NCBI GenBank assembly: GCA_002371295.1
Contig: DFGZ01000325.1
Coordinates: forward strand, 1-6,390
DNA: 6,390 bases
Direction: 5' to 3'
Source: Oribacterium sp. UBA3737
GTDB lineage: Bacteria > Bacillota_A > Clostridia > Lachnospirales > Lachnospiraceae
Shown: positions 1 to 5,322 of the stretch, piece after piece
Layout: each line of letters starts with the position of its first letter
How positions within the stretch are numbered: position 1 is the stretch's first letter
Translations under genes and position numbers: made by a program
Notes under the pieces: model-generated
Seen by the model: only the letters and a program-made list of their open reading frames with translations
What the model was told of the DNA's origin: nothing
Database searches by the model: none

Positions 1-654
1 GATGCTCCCCATATCGTCATAGAATACCCTTACATCGAGACCTTCCTTTACTTTCATTTCAAGAATAGTCTCCAGTTCATTCCATGCGGTTCCGTCCTCT
101 ATGGCATGATACTCCATGAAGATATAATGCCTTGCGGATTTTAATGCCTCCTTTTGTGCCTTTAATCCTTTCAATGCATCATCGTAGTACGTGATCTTGC
201 TTCCGTGATACAGAGGATAACGGGAATAGTTCTTTATATAGTGTGTGACATTAGCTACGTAAGGATTGATTTCTGCCAGCCGCTTCTGGGCATCGCTTCC
301 ACTTGGGAGTTTAGGGAGCAGGAGTTCATCTATATCCTCGTAGCGTTTTCTCATTTTGTGAGTACTGCTGTTAAGTCCGGCCAAAAGATAGAACACAAGG
401 CCTGCCACCGGAACAGCCATTATGAGCATCATCCAGGGCATCTTCAGCGAAGAGGAGTAATTACGACCGTACAAATAGAGCACAGACATCACACCGATGA
501 TTCTGAAGACGGCAGAAAACAGCAGCCATTTTTCGAATAGATAATAGTTCAGCAGAATGATGATCCCGACCTCAATAAGTATGGAAATGATGGCAAACAC
601 CATCCTGCTTACGCCGTTTTTAACAGCACTTTTCGTCTCTAATGTCTCATTCAT
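1..654 (-). CDS. cls: Cardiolipin synthase, N-terminal part (cut by window edge)
   Basis: Membrane enzyme that joins phosphatidylglycerol units to make cardiolipin. The frame is open for 218 codons from ATG at 654 to base 1, so only the C-terminal part is missing. Three hydrophobic segments, at about residues 18-40, 42-63 and 72-93, match the PLDc_N membrane region. The third contains the family-typical KMPWMMLIMAVPVAGLVFYLL stretch. The phospholipase D fold begins after residue 150, with YIFMEYHAIEDG (177-188) and VRVFYDDMGS (208-217), which is very typical of Firmicutes Cls. The HxKxxxxD catalytic motifs would lie beyond the window. The start is less certain than the family: AAGG lies only 3 bases before ATG, a short spacing. 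The gene follows the flavoprotein gene by 97 bases on the same strand with no clear terminator between them, so co-transcription is possible. Clostridia often carry several cls paralogues, so the symbol is generic. Confidence 0.9.
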   Translation of the reverse strand, partial: MNETLETKSAVKNGVSRMVFAIISILIEVGIIILLNYYLFEKWLLFSAVFRIIGVMSVLYLYGRNYSSSLKMPWMMLIMAVPVAGLVFYLLAGLNSSTHKMRKRYEDIDELLLPKLPSGSDAQKRLAEINPYVANVTHYIKNYSRYPLYHGSKITYYDDALKGLKAQKEALKSARHYIFMEYHAIEDGTAWNELETILEMKVKEGLDVRVFYDDMGSI

Positions 655-686
655 ACACCTTAATTGACTCTCTTTTATTTCATACG

Positions 687-749
687 GCACATTGCACACG
701 AATATGTGCGGTGGCGCTGTCTGTGAGTGGCAAATTCTTTTGACACTCA
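687..749 (-). other. Two small inverted repeats in the flavoprotein-cls gap
   Basis: Just after the flavoprotein stop codon, arms at 724-729 (TGAGTG) and 744-749 (CACTCA) form a hairpin. Inner pairs CAAA/TTTG extend it after one mismatch, leaving a 4-base loop. A second repeat, GCACAT (687-692) with ATGTGC (704-709), lies closer to cls. Neither is followed by a U-run in the minus direction, so I do not call them intrinsic terminators. They could be 3'-end stabilising or processing structures, or chance. Confidence 0.35.
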
Positions 750-751
750 GG

Positions 752-3184
752 TCATTTCTTTAAAGCTTCAGCAATATCAGCACCTACAAGACGTCCGCTG
801 GTGAAGGCATATCCCATAGCTGCTCCGCCGTAGGTTACGTATGCCTTTGTCTCTGAGAAGAGAACACCCATACTGTCTGTACCGACTGCATAGAGACCTT
901 CCATAGGTTTCTCATCCTTTGCACTGAGAACCTGGAATTTCTCATTTACGTTGAGACCGCCGCAGGTTGAGTAGCACCATGAGGAACCGATGATTCCGTA
1001 GTATTTGTCTCCGGTAACCGGCTTTAAATACTTAGGATCCTTGCCGAATTCGGAATCCTCGCCCTTCTCACAGTCAGCATTGTAAGCTTCTACTGTTGCA
1101 GCGAGAGTCTTCGCATCAAGCCCCATCTTGTCAGCCAGCTCCTCGATGGTATCAGCCTCAAAAACATAACCTGCATCTATTGCAGCCTTGAGAACCTCAT
1201 CGGTCTTATCCATAGGAACACCTGCCGGGATGCTGGAGCCGTAACCAAGGTAGCTTGTTGAAGGTCCTGCAGGCTCTTCATCGAAGCCTTCCTTTATAAG
1301 CTTTTCTACCTGATCTCTGCCGTAAATGCTGTAGAAGTGAGGTCCTGAGATCCATGGATTAAACATAGAAAGAGCTGTCTCTGAAGTGAAACGCTTTGCA
1401 TCCTTTCCAACTGCAAGTGTATCTGATGAGATGGCCATATTGAGAGGGATATCACCCTGTGACCAGACAGCGGGACGGCCTGTGGCAACGCCCATCTTTC
1501 CTTCGATAGGAACTGTTTCGAATCCCGGAAGGAATCCGTCGACACCACCTACATGAACCATAGGAGCAACGCCGATGTTGTAGGTGCCTGCACCGTTCTC
1601 TATGGCAGACTCGATCATCTTACCATCATTCTGATGCTGTCCGAAAAGCTTCCATTCACCCTTCAGAGGGAAGTATTCATCACTGAGATACTTCTCTTCC
1701 ATCTTACCGCTTCCTGCATATCCGCCTGTTGCAAGGACTACAGCCTTGGCATGAATTACATATTCCTTGCCGTCAACCATGCTGCGAGCCTTGGCTCCGG
1801 TGATCTTTCCATCCTCAACCGTAAGCTCATAAGCCTCGGTCTCAAGCATGTATTTGCCGCCCTTCTTTTCGAAGTTCTCAACAGTATGAGCGAAGAAGTC
1901 TTCTGTCAGCTTCTTGCCGCCGGAGATAGGTGTGTATGCTGCCCACTGATTTCCAACGAAGCCCTGAGCCGGGTCAAACTGGAATCCGTACTGTGTGAGC
2001 CAGTCATCTGTGTAGCCGCTTTCGTCAAGGAAGAGCTTTACCATCTCAGGCTTTGCCTGCTGTTCGCCCTTGTCGTTTTCTGTGTACTCAAGCCATGCCT
2101 TATAGAGAGCATCCTTATCTATGAGATCCTCACCTGCCTTCTTGGTAACCTTCTCCTTCTTGATAGGATCATTCCACTCTGGAATCTCGGCTTCAACCTG
2201 GCTTGGAACATTGATGGCCATAGGACCACTGGTGAGAACAGCATTGCCGCCCCACTTGGCTGCCTTATCGATGGCGAGAACCTGAAGTCCTTCTTCTGCA
2301 GAGCTGAGAGCTGCTGCCATACCTGAGCCACCCATACCGACTACCAGAACATCAGTGTCGATCTCCTCTGTTTCGGTGCTCTTCGGGATTGACTTATAAA
2401 AGGCCTTTATGTCCTTTTCATCTCCGCCGCCTGCCTTGATAGCCTCTGTAACAGCCTTTTCCACAGCCTGCTTTACAGCGTTACTTGTGGTGGTTGCACC
2501 TGATACTCCGTCGATGGATACGGACTGATACTCAAGCATACGTGGAATAAGAGTATCCACAACTGTCTGTACCATAGCCTTTGTATCGGAAATATTTTCC
2601 TGATCTACGGTTATGGACTCGATCTTATCCTCTGATACCTTAACCTTTACTGAAACCGGCTCACTGATTCTGAAGCCTATACCCTGTCCTTCATATTCGC
2701 CCGGCTTCATGCTTACGGTAACTTCGTTTGAAACACCCTTCGCCTGATTGATACAGTCCTGAACGGACAGAAGGATGGCCTTACTTGTGAAGGTTGCGCC
2801 GGAAACTCCGTCAACCTCTGCACTCTGTGCTGCAAGGATGGCATCGGGAAGGCTTTCTATAGCCTTGCTTCCTACTCCGTCTGTTTCCTTGTCGCCTGTG
2901 ATCTTTACCTCGGTGATCTTAGAGTCGTCAAACGTCATGGTGACTGTAACATCACCGCCGAATCCGCTGTTTGTCGCGCTGTAAGTTCCCGCCTTATAGC
3001 CATCAGCGGATTCCTTTGCCGCTTCAGTTGCGGCTTCTGTTGCTGCCTCGGTTGAGGCAGCTTCGGTGGCTGCTTCTGTTGTCTGTGCTGTTGTTTCTGC
3101 AGGCGGCACATCTGTGGTCTGAGAACATGCAACAAGCATGCAGACTGGCAATGCACAAGCGAGCATTCGTTTCTTCAATTTCAT
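752..3184 (-). CDS. Extracytoplasmic lipoprotein reductase: two FMN-binding domains plus a fumarate-reductase-like FAD domain
   Basis: An 810-residue flavoprotein that probably reduces an organic electron acceptor outside the membrane. The start is taken at the ATG at 3184 because AGGAGG (3189-3194) sits 4 bases before it; an in-frame ATG 8 codons upstream has no such site. Residues 1-20 form a lipoprotein signal (KLKKR, hydrophobic core, lipobox LVAC with Cys20). A Thr/Glu/Ala linker with TEAA repeats (36-56) follows. FMN_bind domain 1 (about 61-148) has DGVSGATFTS at 125-134, and domain 2 (about 160-250) has DGVSGATTTS at 225-234. In this family the Thr of SGAT receives FMN from ApbE. The FAD domain (about 276-810) has VLVVGMGGSG (279-288), GGN (312-314), ATGG (485-488), KRF (597-599) and EGLYAVG (762-768). 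KRF matches the segment holding the catalytic Arg of fumarate reductases. The usual HHTMGG and NRLGG segments read STCGGL (739-744) and YVTYGGAA, so the carboxylate-binding His and Arg are missing. Relatives include UrdA (urocanate) and Listeria FrdA (fumarate); the substrate here is unknown. Confidence 0.93.
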   Translation of the reverse strand: MKLKKRMLACALPVCMLVACSQTTDVPPAETTAQTTEAATEAASTEAATEAATEAAKESADGYKAGTYSATNSGFGGDVTVTMTFDDSKITEVKITGDKETDGVGSKAIESLPDAILAAQSAEVDGVSGATFTSKAILLSVQDCINQAKGVSNEVTVSMKPGEYEGQGIGFRISEPVSVKVKVSEDKIESITVDQENISDTKAMVQTVVDTLIPRMLEYQSVSIDGVSGATTTSNAVKQAVEKAVTEAIKAGGGDEKDIKAFYKSIPKSTETEEIDTDVLVVGMGGSGMAAALSSAEEGLQVLAIDKAAKWGGNAVLTSGPMAINVPSQVEAEIPEWNDPIKKEKVTKKAGEDLIDKDALYKAWLEYTENDKGEQQAKPEMVKLFLDESGYTDDWLTQYGFQFDPAQGFVGNQWAAYTPISGGKKLTEDFFAHTVENFEKKGGKYMLETEAYELTVEDGKITGAKARSMVDGKEYVIHAKAVVLATGGYAGSGKMEEKYLSDEYFPLKGEWKLFGQHQNDGKMIESAIENGAGTYNIGVAPMVHVGGVDGFLPGFETVPIEGKMGVATGRPAVWSQGDIPLNMAISSDTLAVGKDAKRFTSETALSMFNPWISGPHFYSIYGRDQVEKLIKEGFDEEPAGPSTSYLGYGSSIPAGVPMDKTDEVLKAAIDAGYVFEADTIEELADKMGLDAKTLAATVEAYNADCEKGEDSEFGKDPKYLKPVTGDKYYGIIGSSWCYSTCGGLNVNEKFQVLSAKDEKPMEGLYAVGTDSMGVLFSETKAYVTYGGAAMGYAFTSGRLVGADIAEALKK
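3017..3079 (-). repeat. 12-bp-period tandem repeat encoding TEAA units
   Basis: Five TEAA units, with one extra Ser codon between the second and third, lie directly after the lipobox of the flavoprotein (residues 36-56). The codons drift between copies, so the repeat is diverged at DNA level. It probably forms a flexible spacer that lifts the flavin domains off the membrane through the cell wall. Such repeats can change copy number by slippage. Confidence 0.75.
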
Positions 3185-3188
3185 ACTT

Positions 3189-3194
3189 CCTCCT
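3189..3194 (-). promoter_or_regulatory. Ribosome binding site that sets the flavoprotein start
   Basis: On the minus strand the sequence reads AGGAGG, then AAGT, then ATG at 3184. This full Shine-Dalgarno match overrides the longer reading frame that begins at 3208. It also places the lipoprotein signal at the true N-terminus, which begins MKLKKR. Confidence 0.9.
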
Positions 3195-3215
3195 AAACTT
3201 TTACCCATCTCCCCA

Positions 3216-3232
3216 CAGGATTAAGGTTCCTG
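3216..3232 (-). other. Small 5'-leader hairpin before the flavoprotein gene
   Basis: CAGGA (3216-3220) and TCCTG (3228-3232) form a 5-bp stem with a 7-base loop in the untranslated leader, about 22 bases upstream of the Shine-Dalgarno sequence. It is short and may be chance. Confidence 0.25.
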
Positions 3233-3270
3233 ATGGACAGATGCTGCAATGACCTCGGCTTACGCCATTT

Positions 3271-3307
3271 GTTATAATTTTAGCACTCCTAAGAGCTTTT
3301 CTGTAGA
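3271..3307 (-). promoter_or_regulatory. Weak candidate promoter of the flavoprotein gene
   Basis: The 156-bp gap before the flavoprotein gene holds an AT-rich stretch reading TAAAAT (3282-3277) then TATAAC (3276-3271) on the minus strand. A 4/6 -35 match, TCTACA (3307-3302), lies 19 bases upstream of the first. An imperfect inverted repeat (3282-3297, AGC...GCT with an inner CT/AG match) lies between the two elements. The spacing is long and the match is poor, so this marks the likely region rather than a defined promoter. Read-through from the upstream gene is equally possible because no terminator is visible between them. Confidence 0.25.
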
Positions 3308-3340
3308 TAAGACTTACTCATGGATCCATACTAAAGTGTG

Positions 3341-4291
3341 TCAGGCCTCCCAGACATGAGAGGATGTTCCCTCCGGGGAGTCGTCATAGAGCTTTCCGTA
3401 TCCGTGACTCTGTTTTGCACGTTTAGTCTTCCGGGCTTCCGGAGAGTTTTCGGCTTCGACTATACTTTTAGCCTGCTTTTTTTCTGTATTTTTATTCAAT
3501 GTCTCCGGCCGTGATTCATTCTCTTCCCGGCTGATATCAGTATGTCTTTCAGTGAAGGTTTCATGATAATCGGTATCCTGTTTCTCACTATCTTCACTAC
3601 CCTGATCTTTACCGGGGGTCTCTGAAGTCTCCTTAAGCGCTTCTTCCTTAGCCTCCTGTATTTCTTTCTCAGCCTTTTGTTTTTCAGCTTCTGTAGGAAG
3701 TCTGTGATACTCACCTTTTTCTGCGAATTTATCAAAGATCTCCTGCTTTTTAACAAGCTTACGGTACTCTGCTACGCAGACAGTCATCTTATCACCGTCG
3801 GAAATGTTAGGATTGTTTGTAACAGCGTTTACCTTACTGAGTGCGGTATGGGCTTCCTCCTGGATAACACGCTGGGCCTCTTCTTTTGTCTTTGCCGTAC
3901 GAAGTCTTTTTTCGAAGCTCTTTAACTCCTGCTCTTCAGCTTTGATCTCCTGATAAAATTTAGGATCTTTTTGGCTTACATACTCCAATTCGTCAGCGGA
4001 AAGCTTTCCACCGGCCATGTATTTGTTTCGAATTTCCGCCATCCTGCTTCCGGAGTCATCATCCTTTTTTTGCAGTTCCTCATAGCTGTCCATTATCTTG
4101 CGGGCTTCATCCTGTAGCTTGTCCCGGATTTTATCTGAAGTACTTCTGGTGTCGTATTTTACGGTCTTGTCTTCCTTTGAACTGAAATCATTGGTGGCTT
4201 TTCTGTTCTTCCACTTTTGTTTCATGGTCTGGGTTTTGGCATAGTCTCCAATCTTACCGTAACCCGTAAAAAAAGAAACATTTAAGCTCAT
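3341..4291 (-). CDS. Uncharacterised highly charged, probably helical protein
   Basis: I do not recognise a named family for this 316-residue protein. The start at 4291 is supported by AAAGGAG (4304-4298) 6 bases upstream. There is no signal peptide or membrane segment, so it is probably cytoplasmic. Residues 50-215 are rich in Lys, Glu, Gln and Ala, consistent with long helices or coiled coils. A central stretch, GGKLSADELEYVSQKDPKFY (94-113), followed by a helix (115-147), resembles segments I recall from several uncharacterised clostridial proteins (memory, not a search). A more globular patch with the only Cys lies at about 160-190. Residues 215-316 are Glu/Lys/Ser/Thr-rich and probably disordered. 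GYGK occurs near both ends (10-13 and 297-300). It sits between the bioY terminators and the flavoprotein gene, with no functional link visible. Alternatives include a structural or scaffold protein. Confidence 0.8.
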   Translation of the reverse strand: MSLNVSFFTGYGKIGDYAKTQTMKQKWKNRKATNDFSSKEDKTVKYDTRSTSDKIRDKLQDEARKIMDSYEELQKKDDDSGSRMAEIRNKYMAGGKLSADELEYVSQKDPKFYQEIKAEEQELKSFEKRLRTAKTKEEAQRVIQEEAHTALSKVNAVTNNPNISDGDKMTVCVAEYRKLVKKQEIFDKFAEKGEYHRLPTEAEKQKAEKEIQEAKEEALKETSETPGKDQGSEDSEKQDTDYHETFTERHTDISREENESRPETLNKNTEKKQAKSIVEAENSPEARKTKRAKQSHGYGKLYDDSPEGTSSHVWEA

Positions 4292-4361
4292 CCTAAGCTC
4301 CTTTCCTGCCGTTCCTTCGGCATTTTACACGATCTATGAATTAAAGAGTCCGCTGCCTTGT

Positions 4362-4391
4362 TATTTAGAAATGATATCATGAAGCTGTCAG
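4362..4391 (-). promoter_or_regulatory. Weak candidate promoter of the uncharacterised gene
   Basis: On the minus strand, CTGACA (4391-4386, 5/6 to the -35 consensus) is followed after 18 bases by TAAATA (4367-4362), a poor -10. A perfect 10-bp palindrome, ATGATATCAT (4371-4380), lies in the spacer and could be an operator or chance. The distance to the start codon would give a leader of about 65 bases. The two upstream terminators make an own promoter for this gene likely, but its exact place is uncertain. Confidence 0.25.
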
Positions 4392-4460
4392 AAAAAAGCA
4401 CACACTACTCCCATATCACTTAAAGATATATCGGCATAAAGGGAGTTATTCATAATTTAG

Positions 4461-4475
4461 CCTGAGGTGCTCAGG
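4461..4475. repeat. Perfect 15-bp inverted repeat, possible operator
   Basis: CCTGAG (4461-4466) and CTCAGG (4470-4475) form perfect 6-bp arms around GTG. In neither direction is it followed by a solid T-run, so it is not a good terminator. It lies about 170 bp upstream of the uncharacterised gene and could be a protein-binding site or an RNA stem. Confidence 0.4.
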
Positions 4476-4488
4476 ATTAAAGTTTTAT

Positions 4489-4533
4489 AAAAATCCGGAA
4501 TCCGGCAGGGTGCTTCTCCACTGCCGGATTCCG
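4489..4533 (-). terminator. Second, strong intrinsic terminator downstream of bioY
   Basis: CGGAATCCGGCAG (4496-4508) and CTGCCGGATTCCG (4521-4533) form a perfect 13-bp GC-rich stem with a 12-base loop. In the minus direction it is followed by GA and five T residues (4493-4489). No T-run follows on the plus side, so it acts on minus-strand transcription. It lies about 60 bp past the first bioY terminator, so it is either a backup terminator or the end of a separate short transcript. Confidence 0.8.
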
Positions 4534-4595
4534 CGCTGTCTGTCAAATGCATGCTCATGGGAGCACTGCATGCCATTTAGAGCCTTATCGCGAAT

Positions 4596-4627
4596 AAAAA
4601 AAGCAGATGTCCTGTTTAGACATCTGC
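4596..4627 (-). terminator. Intrinsic terminator overlapping the end of bioY
   Basis: On the minus strand, GCAGATGTC (4627-4619) pairs perfectly with GACATCTGC (4611-4603), giving a 9-bp stem with a 7-base loop, followed at once by seven T residues (4602-4596). The 5' arm is the last three bioY codons (Ala-Asp-Val), and the TAA stop codon sits in the loop, so the gene and its terminator share sequence. Confidence 0.93.
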
Positions 4628-5218
4628 ATATGCTGTATTTATAAGTCTTGCCTGATACAAAGTATGCTTAAGTGCCGGTCCCAGAACAACGATAAGTACG
4701 TCCTTCAGAATTGTTGTAGGTATGAACGGGATAACACAGCTTGAAAGAGCTGCGGCAATTGTATTGTGTGTCATGGCAACGTACCAGAGTGTTCCGATAC
4801 CGTAGTTGAAAAGATTTCCGATGAGTACTCCTGTAAGCACTAAAGCATAATAGCTTATATTTTTCTTAGTACCATCCTGGCTTCCTGAAACTCTTAGTCC
4901 CAATTCATCGAAGAGTCCTGCAGAAAGTGCTATAAAAGGGAAGGAAATAATGAAACCTCCGGTGACACCGATGATTTTCCCGAGTCCTCCGGTGAGTCCT
5001 GTAAAAACAGGAATGCCTATTGCTCCCAGTATCACATAGATGAGTGTGGATGTGAGTCCCCGTTTACTGCCGAGAACGATTCCCGCTACCGGTATGATAA
5101 AGGTCTGCAGTGTCATCGGTACTCCACCCGGGAGTGGAATGTTGAACTGACTTACTACTGCTATCACTGCCGTAAAAAGTGCTATGAGGCAGAGGTCCAA
5201 TGTTTTTGTGCTTCTCAT
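4616..5218 (-). CDS. bioY: BioY, substrate-binding subunit of an ECF biotin transporter
   Basis: Integral membrane protein of 200 residues that binds biotin and, with the shared EcfA/A'/T energising module, imports it. That module is not in the window. The start at 5218 is chosen because AAAGGGG (5232-5226) lies 7 bases upstream and because the -10 box lies only 41 bp upstream. The longer in-frame reading to 5323 would run through the promoter and operator. About six hydrophobic helices are visible (8-24, 39-51, 54-71, 84-104, 121-147, 154-180). Family motifs are PLPGGVPMTLQTF (28-40), GLTGGLGKIIGVTGGF (74-89) and a C-terminal IPFIPTTILKD (163-173) that fits the usual BioY end. Length is normal for the family. 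The gene has its own promoter under a BirA operator and its own terminator, so it is a single-gene unit repressed when biotin is plentiful. Confidence 0.95.
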   Translation of the reverse strand: MRSTKTLDLCLIALFTAVIAVVSQFNIPLPGGVPMTLQTFIIPVAGIVLGSKRGLTSTLIYVILGAIGIPVFTGLTGGLGKIIGVTGGFIISFPFIALSAGLFDELGLRVSGSQDGTKKNISYYALVLTGVLIGNLFNYGIGTLWYVAMTHNTIAAALSSCVIPFIPTTILKDVLIVVLGPALKHTLYQARLINTAYADV

Positions 5219-5225
5219 GATGTAT

Positions 5226-5232
5226 CCCCTTT
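5226..5232 (-). promoter_or_regulatory. Ribosome binding site that sets the bioY start
   Basis: The minus strand reads AAAGGGG with 7 bases to the ATG at 5218. It supports the 200-residue form over the 235-residue reading frame, whose extra N-terminal codons are promoter and operator DNA. Confidence 0.85.
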
Positions 5233-5258
5233 GAATTATGATTTTTCGAACGAGACTA

Positions 5259-5287
5259 AATATAAACTTCCGAAAAGAAAATGTCAA
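5259..5287 (-). promoter_or_regulatory. Sigma-A promoter of bioY
   Basis: A perfect -35 TTGACA (5287-5282) is followed after exactly 17 bases by TATATT (5264-5259), a 5/6 -10 box. Transcription should begin near 5252, giving a leader of about 34 bases with the Shine-Dalgarno sequence in place. The -35 lies entirely inside one half-site of the BirA operator, so a bound repressor would block RNA polymerase. Confidence 0.92.
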
Positions 5288-5311
5288 CCTTTTGGACCCA
5301 AAAGGTTGACA
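5282..5311. promoter_or_regulatory. BirA biotin operator, 30-bp near-perfect palindrome
   Basis: Half-sites TGTCAACC (5282-5289) and GGTTGACA (5304-5311), 14 bases apart, match the Firmicutes BirA-site pattern (TGTnAACC-like, about 14-16 bases, GGTTnACA-like). Symmetry extends inward: the arms are 14 bp each (5282-5295 and 5298-5311) with only two central bases. BirA loaded with biotinyl-5'-AMP would bind here and shut off bioY. On the minus strand the element is followed by TTTTCTTTT and lies 11 bases after the cyclase stop codon, so its RNA could also form a terminator hairpin for that gene. Confidence 0.9.
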
Positions 5312-5322
5312 CACAGTAAACA

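Larger units (their letters stand above)
4292..4615. other. Intergenic region of 324 bp rich in inverted repeats
   Basis: No convincing gene was found on either strand. In transcription order on the minus strand, the region holds the T-run of the bioY terminator, a self-complementary block (about 4545-4580) and a second terminator hairpin (4533-4489). A perfect CCTGAG/CTCAGG repeat (4461-4475) and a wide ACTCCC/GGGAGT repeat (4407-4412 with 4441-4446) follow. Last comes the leader of the next gene with its Shine-Dalgarno sequence. Confidence 0.7.

Noticed and set aside
205..540. Plus-strand open frame of 111 codons
   Set aside because: It is antisense to the cardiolipin synthase gene, whose minus-strand reading matches the family along its full visible length.
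1553..2326. Long open frame on the plus strand (257 codons)
   Set aside because: It lies wholly inside the flavoprotein gene, which has domain motifs throughout. It has no ribosome binding site or family signature and is an antisense shadow.
3185..3208. Eight-codon N-terminal extension of the flavoprotein
   Set aside because: It contains the AGGAGG of the downstream ATG and would put extra residues before a classic lipoprotein signal.
2971..3252. Plus-strand open frame of 93 codons
   Set aside because: It is antisense to the signal peptide and TEAA linker; its Leu/Arg-rich product is the complement of repeat DNA.
4396..4446. ACTCCC/GGGAGT hairpin followed by a T-run as a terminator
   Set aside because: The T-run begins about nine bases after the stem and the loop is large, so the usual terminator geometry is not met.
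4541..4546. TTGACA on the minus strand as a promoter -35
   Set aside because: No -10-like hexamer lies 16-18 bases downstream, where the GC-rich terminator stem begins.
4457..4576. Possible 39-codon small gene on the minus strand with AAGG upstream
   Set aside because: It runs through the perfect 13-bp terminator hairpin and starts just after the bioY terminator, with no promoter. Its composition is not protein-like. Kept only as a remote possibility.
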